Shown here piece by piece: positions 1-5,223 of a stretch of 5,223 nucleotides of DNA. Where the stretch lies: NCBI GenBank assembly GCA_020063545.1, contig JAGUUF010000233.1, positions 1 to 5,223 on the forward strand, read 5' to 3'. A program made the position numbers and the translations under genes. The notes under the pieces were generated by a model, which was not told the origin of the DNA, ran no database searches, and saw nothing but the letters and a program-made list of their open reading frames with translations. Within the stretch, counting starts at the first letter, position 1, and every line of letters starts with the position of its first letter. Origin of the DNA: Cytophagales bacterium (lineage in GTDB: Bacteria > Bacteroidota > Bacteroidia > Cytophagales > Cyclobacteriaceae).

Positions 1-870
1 AAACTTGGGCTGTTGAGGCATGGCCTTGCTTTTGATTTCGACCGTGATGGTGATGATGATGTTGCGCTTTGCGGTGAATGGATGGGAATAATGATTTTTA
101 AAAACGACAAAGGAGTTTTTAGGGATATATCTCAACAAGCAGGTTTTGAATCATCAGCGGGTTTATGGAATACCCTCATAACAGCCGATGTAAATAACGA
201 TGGCTATCCTGATCTAATTGCGGGAAATCAAGGTAATAATTCGTCCTTTCGGGCTACTACAGACAGACCGCTTGTTATGTATGTAAGCGATTTTGATGAT
301 AACGGCAGCATTGAACAGGTTATTTGCTTTAGGTCTGACGGCAAGGATTATCCGCTGAGTATGATGAATGCGCTTGTTAAACAAATTCCATCATGGAAGA
401 AAAAATTTCAGCGGCATGAGCAGTACCGCGATAAATCCATGCAGGAGATTGTGGAGGGTAAGAAGTTGACGGAAGCTATAAAATATGAGGCTACCGAACT
501 TTCAAGTATGGTATTCTTAAATGAACACGGTAACCGGTTTGTTAAAAAACCGCTTCCATGGCAGGCCCAACTTTCAAAAATCTACACCCTCCATAGCCTG
601 GATGTAAACGGGGATGGAAATACTGATTTAATACTTGCCGGAAATCAATATCGTGCCAAACCCGAAACTGGGATTTTAACTGCAAATAACGGCACACTTT
701 TGTTTGGTGCAGGCGATGGTACTTTTTCTTATGTTAGCCCGATGCATTCAGGCATTTATCTTAACGGAGAAGTGAGGGATATTCGTCAAATAACAATCAA
801 CAATGAAGTTTTACTGATTTTCCTGATTAATAACCAACCTGTTCAATTTTATAAGCTTAATAAACCATGA
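1..870 (+). CDS. FG-GAP/VCBS-repeat protein, C-terminal part (5' end outside window)
   Basis: This is the C-terminal 289 residues of a large calcium-loop beta-propeller protein. The frame is open from base 1 (KLGLLRHGLAFDFD), so the TTG at 13 is not a real start. Propeller calcium loops of the DxDxDGxxD type are visible at about nt 34-60 (DFDRDGDDD), 187-213 (DVNNDGYPD) and 601-627 (DVNGDGNTD), plus a variant, DFDDNGSIE, at 289-315. Between the last two loops lies a charged, probably helical insert containing QIPSWKKKF. From GEWM (nt 73-84) to the stop it is collinear with the last 265 residues of the gene ending at 4755 (262 against 265 residues; GEWM, PL/VLxYVxDFDxNGSIE, KPExG all shared), so the two are paralogues. 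The intact gene would be expected to encode about 1100 residues with a lipoprotein signal, judging from its paralogue. The stop TGA overlaps the next start in ATGA. The ligand and role are unknown. Confidence 0.93.
   Translation, partial: KLGLLRHGLAFDFDRDGDDDVALCGEWMGIMIFKNDKGVFRDISQQAGFESSAGLWNTLITADVNNDGYPDLIAGNQGNNSSFRATTDRPLVMYVSDFDDNGSIEQVICFRSDGKDYPLSMMNALVKQIPSWKKKFQRHEQYRDKSMQEIVEGKKLTEAIKYEATELSSMVFLNEHGNRFVKKPLPWQAQLSKIYTLHSLDVNGDGNTDLILAGNQYRAKPETGILTANNGTLLFGAGDGTFSYVSPMHSGIYLNGEVRDIRQITINNEVLLIFLINNQPVQFYKLNKP
867..870 (+). other. Stop-start overlap ATGA
   Basis: The ATG of the small lipoprotein gene shares bases with the TGA of the left-edge gene. No purine-rich ribosome binding site precedes it (the upstream bases are an A/T-rich AAGCTTAATAAACC), as is common in Bacteroidota. 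Translational coupling to the upstream gene is the likely way this start is used; that is inference from the overlap. Confidence 0.85.
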
Positions 871-1430
871 GGAGTAACCATATTTTTTATCTGATTGTAT
901 TTTCTCTCTCCGTAACCTTTTTATCATGTCGGCAATCGGAGTATGACCGATTGGTGAAAACTGAACTTGAGCGGAATGTCCGGTTCGACTCACTTTTTTT
1001 AGGCCTTAAGTTTAACATGAGCAGCAAGGAATTTTATGCGGCATGCTGGGAAATGAATAAGAAGGGACTAATTATGCAGGGCCCGGGTAATTTAAGTGTG
1101 CAATGGCAACTCGACTCCACGCAGATGCGGTCGCTTACGTACATGTGGTTCTACCCGGAATTTAAAAATGATTCTATCTATAAAATGCCTGTTGAATTTC
1201 AGTATATCTACTGGTCGCCAGTGTATCAACCCTTATCAGTTGACACGTTACTTGTTGACGTAAAAAATCTATTTGAGCGTTGGTATGGCGGTTCGTTTAT
1301 ATATGCAGAGAGCGATGACGGCTCGCAGAAGGTATGGGTTAAAGTTGACGGTAACAGGCGTATTCGGTTGTATAAAAAGAATATTTCAACAGTTCGGGCC
1401 GAGTTTCTTGATCTCCTAAACAACAAGTAA
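867..1430 (+). CDS. Small lipoprotein of unknown function
   Basis: This encodes a 187-residue protein that I cannot assign to a named family. It starts with a short basic stretch, a hydrophobic segment (about residues 6-19) and a lipobox-like TFLSC, so Cys21 is the probable lipidation site after signal peptidase II cleavage. The -3 residue is then Phe, which is less usual. The mature part has no transmembrane segment, no FG-GAP loop and only one further cysteine (Cys60). The most distinctive blocks are RFDSLFLGLKFNMSSKEFY (39-57), with CWEMNKKGLI following, and VWVKVDGNRRIRLYKK (156-171). The region between is rich in Tyr and Trp. I have an unverified impression that similar proteins occur beside FG-GAP lipoprotein genes in Cytophagales. 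The ATG overlaps the upstream stop by four bases, and the stop overlaps the next ATG by one base, so it is almost certainly made with both large neighbours. There is no clear Shine-Dalgarno sequence. A partner or assembly factor is possible but is inference. Confidence 0.88.
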   Translation: MRSNHIFYLIVFSLSVTFLSCRQSEYDRLVKTELERNVRFDSLFLGLKFNMSSKEFYAACWEMNKKGLIMQGPGNLSVQWQLDSTQMRSLTYMWFYPEFKNDSIYKMPVEFQYIYWSPVYQPLSVDTLLVDVKNLFERWYGGSFIYAESDDGSQKVWVKVDGNRRIRLYKKNISTVRAEFLDLLNNK

Positions 1431-1432
1431 TG
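1428..1432 (+). other. Stop-start overlap TAATG
   Basis: The TAA of the small lipoprotein gene and the ATG of the next large gene share one base. No Shine-Dalgarno sequence is evident upstream (CTCCTAAACAACAAG). The arrangement suggests that terminating ribosomes restart on the large gene. Confidence 0.85.
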
Positions 1433-3595
1433 GCAGGCAAAGTAATCAAATCGGGCATAGCGCCATTTATATTATTCGCTGTGTGTTCTTGTTCCGGTCC
1501 TGACCAGAGGGCCCCTCTTTTTACAAAGATGCCGGAATCGGAAACCGGTATAACATTCCGGAATGATCTTCCTTTTAACAGTGCGTTCAATATTTTCACT
1601 TACCGTAATTTTTACAACGGTGGCGGTGTGGCCATTGGCGATATTAATAATGATGGTCTGCCAGACATTTATTTTACCAATAATCTTGGAAAGAATGCGC
1701 TTTACCTGAATAAGGGAAATTTCCAGTTTGAAGACATAACAACACAAGCCGGTGTAGCCGGTAACCAGGCGTGGAGTACGGGCGTTGCGATGGCTGACGT
1801 GAACGGAGACGGTTTTCTTGACATTTACGTGTGCAACTCCGGTGACATAAAAAACGACAACCGCGAAAATGAGCTTTTTATTAACAATGGCGATTTAACG
1901 TTTACCGAAAGTGCAGCTTCCTGGGGGTTGAACGACCGCGGGTTTTCAACCCATGCGGCTTTTTTTGATTATGATAAAGATGGCGACTTGGATGTTTACC
2001 TTCTCAATAACTCATTTAAAGCGATTGGCAGTTTTAACCTGATGCAGAATATCCGCCATATACGCGATTCAGTCGGTGGAGATAAACTTTACCGGAATGA
2101 CGGTAATCGCTTCACCGATGTAAGCAGCCAGGCTGGAATTTACGGCAGCGTTATTGGATTTGGACTTGGTGTTACCGTAGGCGATGTTAATAATGATACC
2201 TGGATGGACATCTTTATTTCCAATGATTTCTTTGAGCGCGATTACCTGTATATCAATAACCAGGATGGGACCTTTCGTGAAGTATTGGAAATGTCCATTC
2301 CTTCAATTAGTGCCGCTTCTATGGGTGCTGATTTGGCAGATATAAACAATGACGGTTGGATGGACATTTTTGTAACCGATATGCTTCCGGAGCAGTACGC
2401 ACGGCTTAAACAGGTAACTATTTTCGAAAACTGGGATAAACTGATGTATAATGTTCGTAACGACTATTATTACCAGTTTACCCGTAATATGCTTCATTTA
2501 AACAATGGCGATGATACCTTCAGCGATATCAGCAGGTTGAGCGGAGTCGAGGCCACTGACTGGAGCTGGGGAGCGCTGATCTTCGATATGGACAATGACG
2601 GCTTTAAGGACATTTTTGTTGCGAATGGCATTTACAAAGATATTACCGATCTGGATTACCTGAACTTTATTGATAGCCCCGAAACCAAGCAAAAGATCAT
2701 CAGCCGGCAGGGGGTTAATTACCAGGCGTTGATTGACCCTATTCCGGTAAACCCGGTGCCGAATTATGCGTTCAAGAACCATAAGAATTTGCGATTCGAT
2801 AATCAGGCCGAAGCGTGGGGACTTGGCGAACCTTCTCATTCAAACGGTGCAGCTTATGGCGATCTTGACAATGATGGTGACCTTGATCTTGTTGTTAATA
2901 ATGTAAATAACCAGGCATTTGTTTATAGGAACAATTTATCAGGCTTGCCCGCTTCGCCAAATTACCTGCGCATTGTTTTACAAGGTGTAAGGCCAAATAC
3001 ACTTGCCGTTGGCAGTCGTGTAAAAGTGATTTCCGGTAACGACAGGTATTACATTGAGCAGATGCCCAATCGTGGCTTTCAGTCGTCAGTAGATCCGGTA
3101 ATTGTTGCCGGTTTAGGGCAGCACACTGCTGCCGATACCGTTCAAATTACATGGCCGGATGGAAAGCTTACTGTGTTGACGAACGTACAGGCTAACCAAA
3201 CCATTAAAATTCATCAGGAAACAGCAACTCATAGTCTTAATAAACAAGCAAATGATAAACTGAGGCCATTGCTTTCTGATATTACCAATACAAAGGTTCT
3301 TTCTGCAATGCATGCTGAAAATGAATTTAATGATTTTAACCGCGATCGGCTCTTGTACCAGATGTATTCAACATCAGGGCCCCGGCTGGCCGTTGGCGAT
3401 GTGAATGGCGATGGGTATGATGATGTGTACCTTGGAGGTGCAAAAGGTTTTGCCGGCCAGCTCTTTACACAAAAGCCTTCAGGCGTTTTTCTGCCAAAAC
3501 CGGTACCTGCTTTTGACACGACAAAAACTCCGAAGATGTTGATGCCTTGTTCCTGGATTTCGAAAATGACGGTGACCTTGACCTGTTTGTGGTAA
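1430..3595 (+). CDS. CRTAC1-like FG-GAP/VCBS lipoprotein with ASPIC/UnbV domain, N-terminal part of frameshifted gene
   Basis: This is the first two thirds of a gene that continues, in another frame, to 4755. The start ATG overlaps the previous stop (TAATG). Residues 10-20 are hydrophobic and end in VCSC, making Cys21 the likely lipidated residue. Calcium loops lie at about residues 71 (DINNDGLPD), 123, 180, 252, 304, 386 and 478; the one at 252 (DVNNDTWMD) has lost its glycine. Together they suggest one beta-propeller. An ASPIC/UnbV domain follows at about 512-594 (LAVGSRVKV, GFQSS, VAGLGQH, ITWPDGK). A second repeat region opens at 630 with ENEFNDFNRDRLL and DVNGDGYDD (657-665). Sense is lost after about residue 697, where KTPKMLMPCSWISK and later residues replace the family sequence up to the TAA at 3593-3595. 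If translated as it stands, the product would be 721 residues and would keep the first propeller and the ASPIC/UnbV domain. The protein is probably exported and lipid-anchored; its ligand is unknown. Confidence 0.92.
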   Translation: MAGKVIKSGIAPFILFAVCSCSGPDQRAPLFTKMPESETGITFRNDLPFNSAFNIFTYRNFYNGGGVAIGDINNDGLPDIYFTNNLGKNALYLNKGNFQFEDITTQAGVAGNQAWSTGVAMADVNGDGFLDIYVCNSGDIKNDNRENELFINNGDLTFTESAASWGLNDRGFSTHAAFFDYDKDGDLDVYLLNNSFKAIGSFNLMQNIRHIRDSVGGDKLYRNDGNRFTDVSSQAGIYGSVIGFGLGVTVGDVNNDTWMDIFISNDFFERDYLYINNQDGTFREVLEMSIPSISAASMGADLADINNDGWMDIFVTDMLPEQYARLKQVTIFENWDKLMYNVRNDYYYQFTRNMLHLNNGDDTFSDISRLSGVEATDWSWGALIFDMDNDGFKDIFVANGIYKDITDLDYLNFIDSPETKQKIISRQGVNYQALIDPIPVNPVPNYAFKNHKNLRFDNQAEAWGLGEPSHSNGAAYGDLDNDGDLDLVVNNVNNQAFVYRNNLSGLPASPNYLRIVLQGVRPNTLAVGSRVKVISGNDRYYIEQMPNRGFQSSVDPVIVAGLGQHTAADTVQITWPDGKLTVLTNVQANQTIKIHQETATHSLNKQANDKLRPLLSDITNTKVLSAMHAENEFNDFNRDRLLYQMYSTSGPRLAVGDVNGDGYDDVYLGGAKGFAGQLFTQKPSGVFLPKPVPAFDTTKTPKMLMPCSWISKMTVTLTCLW
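3518..3528 (+). other. Frameshift site (one base missing) splitting the large gene
   Basis: Upstream of here the family sequence reads in the frame of the ATG at 1430 (PVPAFDT); downstream it reads in the frame one base earlier (DKNSEDVDALFLDFENDGDLDL). Adding one base restores a single frame of 1108 residues. Two placements fit. A sixth A in the five-A run at 3523-3527 gives AFDTTKNSEDVDALF, and a second G after 3520 gives AFDTDKNSEDVDALF. The homopolymer makes the first slightly more natural. The local heptamer in frame is A AAA ACT. It allows the first codon to slip, but the second would mispair (ACT to AAC), so it is a poor programmed -1 site. A sequencing or assembly error, or a real mutation, is more likely. 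Confidence 0.9.
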
Positions 3596-4755
3596 GTGGC
3601 GGGAACGAATTTTCATTTGGGGCGCCTGAACTGGTAAACCGGTTGTACCTCAATGATGGGCAGGGGAATTTTAACCGTTCGATCCAACCAGTGTTAAACA
3701 ACCCCTCGCTCGTGTATTCAACTGTTTCGGCTGGCGATTATGATAAAGATGGTTACACGGATTTGTTTGTGGGTACTCGCTTCAAAGCTTTTCAATATGG
3801 CATACCGGGAGGGGGATTTATCTACCGTAATGATAAGTCAGGGCGTTTGCAGGATGTAACCGCAAGAGTTGCTCCGGAGTTATCAGGCCTTGGCATGATA
3901 ACAGATTCCAAATGGGTTGATTTCGATTCGGATGGTGATTTAGACCTCATTGTTATAGGAGAATGGATGACGGTAGAGTTGTTCGTGAACGATGGTGGTA
4001 AACTTGAAAAACAAACCGATGAATGGGGTTTGTCGAAGCTAACAGGATGGTGGAACAGTATAGAACCGGCCGATTTGGACAATGATGGCGATGTTGATTT
4101 TGTTTTGGGTAACCATGGCTTTAATTCCCGCTTCAGAGGAACCGAACAAGAGCCTGTTTTACTCTATGTAGCTGACTTTGATTCAAACGGCAGCATTGAA
4201 CACATATATGCGAAGAAAGCGGGTGGGAAAGTATTTCCATATGCACTCAAGCACGATTTGGTTGCCCAACTTCCTTCTTTAAAAAAGAACTACCTGGAGT
4301 ATAGAAAATTCAATAGCCAGAGTATTGAACAGATCTTTACGAAAGAAAAGTTACAGGCCGCTTCTGTGCTACACGCTTCCATATTCGCCTCCGGAGTACT
4401 TGAAAATGTGAACGGACGGTTTGTTTTTCGTGAATTGCCAATCGAGGCCCAGTTTTCCCCTGTTTATGCAATTCATGTTACGGATTTGAATAGCGATGGA
4501 ATCAGCGACCTTATTCTGGGAGGCAACTTGTACCAGGTTAAGCCTGAGGCAGGGCAATACGATGCAAGCTACGGACTTGTTCTTTTGGGCGAAGGGAACT
4601 GCCGTTTTAAAGCCATTCCATCTGTAGCCTCAGGTTTAAAGGTGCGCGGTGCCATGCGCGATATTTGCGAGATCAAGACCCCGCTTGGCCCACGTATCAT
4701 GATTGCCCTGAATAACGACAGTCTCAGAGTTTACCAGCATTCCGGTAATGAGTAA
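3523..4755 (+). CDS. FG-GAP/VCBS-repeat lipoprotein, C-terminal part of frameshifted gene
   Basis: This is the last third or more of the gene that starts at 1430, displaced by one base. It is not an independent gene. The frame can be opened only from a TTG at 3547, which lies inside the family sequence, and the first in-frame ATG is at 3895, in the middle of a repeat. Calcium loops occur at about nt 3556 (DFENDGDLD), 3736 (DYDKDGYTD), 3919 (DFDSDGDLD), 4072 (DLDNDGDVD) and 4483 (DLNSDGISD), with the variant DFDSNGSIE at 4174. This is probably the second propeller. An insert with QLPSLKKNYLEYRKF (from about 4267) and a closing segment GNLYQVKPEAGQYDASYGLVLLGEG are hallmarks I associate with the large Bacteroidota members of this family. 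The last 265 residues are collinear with the partial gene at the left edge. Without repair of the frame this half would probably not be made, since nothing resembles a reinitiation signal near 3595. Confidence 0.88.
   Translation, partial: KNSEDVDALFLDFENDGDLDLFVVSGGNEFSFGAPELVNRLYLNDGQGNFNRSIQPVLNNPSLVYSTVSAGDYDKDGYTDLFVGTRFKAFQYGIPGGGFIYRNDKSGRLQDVTARVAPELSGLGMITDSKWVDFDSDGDLDLIVIGEWMTVELFVNDGGKLEKQTDEWGLSKLTGWWNSIEPADLDNDGDVDFVLGNHGFNSRFRGTEQEPVLLYVADFDSNGSIEHIYAKKAGGKVFPYALKHDLVAQLPSLKKNYLEYRKFNSQSIEQIFTKEKLQAASVLHASIFASGVLENVNGRFVFRELPIEAQFSPVYAIHVTDLNSDGISDLILGGNLYQVKPEAGQYDASYGLVLLGEGNCRFKAIPSVASGLKVRGAMRDICEIKTPLGPRIMIALNNDSLRVYQHSGNE
4748..4755 (+). other. Eight-base gene overlap ATGAGTAA
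   Basis: The start of the right-edge paralogue lies eight bases before the end of the frameshifted gene. If that gene really is broken, ribosomes would normally leave at 3595 and would not reach this junction, so the frameshift could also lower coupled translation of this downstream paralogue. This consequence is inference. Confidence 0.8.
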
Positions 4756-5223
4756 AGTTTGCTATCCTTTTATTGCTGCTATAGTTGTGTTGGCTGCCTG
4801 CAGACCTGAAGCAACAGATTGGACTTTTCTTTCTTCCGATATTACCGGAGTCCATTTTTCTAATGATCTAAAGGAAGACGAAAGAAATAATATAATTGAG
4901 TACCTGTACTTTTATAATGGCGCTGGTGTTGCAGCTGGTGATATTAATAATGACGGTTTGCCCGATTTGTTTTTTGTATCAAATCAGGGCCCTTGTATTC
5001 TGTACCGGAACAATGGAAACTTCAGGTTTGAAGATATTACCAAAGCATCCGGAATTGCGTCAGTGCGGAACTGGAAAACCGGTGTTACTATGGCCGATGT
5101 TAATGGCGATGGGTGGATTGACATTTATGTTAGCGGGGTAGGAGGCTACAAGCATTATGATGGCCGAAATGAACTGTACATTAATAATGGCGACTTAACT
5201 TTTTCTGAACGGGCAGCCGAATT
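4748..5223 (+). CDS. CRTAC1-like FG-GAP/VCBS lipoprotein, N-terminal part (3' end outside window)
   Basis: This is the third paralogue of the array, with 158 residues visible and the frame still open at the window end. The start ATG lies inside the last codons of the preceding gene (8-base overlap). It is followed by a clear signal peptide ending in VLAAC, so Cys18 is the likely lipidated residue, which supports this start. Calcium loops are at residues 65-73 (DINNDGLPD) and 117-125 (DVNGDGWID). Residues 33-158 align without any gap to residues 39-164 of the gene starting at 1430; counting by hand, about 74 of 126 positions are identical. Shared landmarks are FYNGxGVAxGDINNDGLPD, NGNF/GNFxFEDIT, TGVxMADVNGDG and NELxINNGDLTF. 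The remainder (propeller, ASPIC/UnbV, second repeat region) is expected beyond the edge but is not seen. The 81-residue open frame at 4896-5141 overlaps this gene in another frame and is spurious. Confidence 0.94.
   Translation, partial: MSKVCYPFIAAIVVLAACRPEATDWTFLSSDITGVHFSNDLKEDERNNIIEYLYFYNGAGVAAGDINNDGLPDLFFVSNQGPCILYRNNGNFRFEDITKASGIASVRNWKTGVTMADVNGDGWIDIYVSGVGGYKHYDGRNELYINNGDLTFSERAAE

Noticed and set aside
13..15. TTG at 13 as a start codon for the left-edge gene
   Set aside because: The frame is open to base 1 and the protein begins in the middle of a propeller repeat, so this is a gene cut by the window edge.
3518..3595. Programmed -1 ribosomal frameshifting to join the two halves
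   Set aside because: The direction is right, but the in-frame heptamer A AAA ACT does not let the second codon re-pair, and I see no obvious strong stem-loop or Shine-Dalgarno-like stimulator nearby. A missing base explains it more simply.
1639..4510. Recurring GATnnnAATGATGG-like DNA as a possible tandem DNA repeat or array
   Set aside because: The copies are irregularly spaced, codon-phased and vary at third positions. They encode DxNxDG protein loops and are not a CRISPR or satellite repeat.
811..4557. Several reverse-strand open frames of 60-113 residues
   Set aside because: All lie opposite well-supported + strand genes. Their translations are low in recognisable motifs and reflect the repeated GAT/AAT codons of the calcium loops on the other strand.
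860..4760. Promoters or terminators at gene junctions
   Set aside because: Genes overlap at every junction, and I found no convincing Bacteroidota-type promoter (TTTG / TAnnTTTG pair) or hairpin with a T run there.
4896..5141. An 81-residue + strand open frame near the right end
   Set aside because: It is out of frame with the paralogue starting at 4748, which has a signal peptide and family motifs throughout this stretch; the 81-residue translation resembles nothing.

Overview
The window comes from a Bacteroidota genome, most likely a Cytophagales or Cytophagia-type relative. The evidence is moderate GC by eye, genes with no recognisable Shine-Dalgarno sequence, several short lipoprotein signal peptides, and above all the very large FG-GAP/VCBS-repeat, ASPIC/UnbV-type lipoproteins that expand into tandem families in this phylum. 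Placement below phylum level is inference.

Layout: four genes on the + strand fill the whole window with no intergenic DNA. Gene A (1-870) is the C-terminal quarter or so of an FG-GAP/VCBS protein whose start lies upstream. Gene B (867-1430) encodes a small lipoprotein of 187 residues and unknown function. Gene C (1430-4755) is a paralogue of A that should encode about 1108 residues, but a one-base deletion near 3518-3528 splits it into an N-terminal reading frame (1430-3595) and a C-terminal one (about 3523-4755). Gene D (4748 to the window end) is the N-terminal start of a third paralogue, cut off by the window edge. A aligns with the C-terminal end of C, and D aligns with the N-terminal end of C. 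The locus is therefore a head-to-tail array of at least three copies of one large gene, with gene B inserted between the first two.

The three complete junctions overlap by 4, 1 and 8 bases (ATGA, TAATG, and an ATG 8 bases before the end of the upstream gene). This points to one polycistronic message with coupled translation. B, C and D each begin with a lipoprotein signal peptide, so the products are probably exported and lipid-anchored, perhaps at the cell surface. The large proteins carry many DxDxDG calcium-binding loops of beta-propeller repeats plus an ASPIC/UnbV domain. Their biochemical role is not known to me. Binding to a glycan, protein or surface partner is a guess from the fold. 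No RNA gene, mobile element, CRISPR array, promoter or terminator could be supported.
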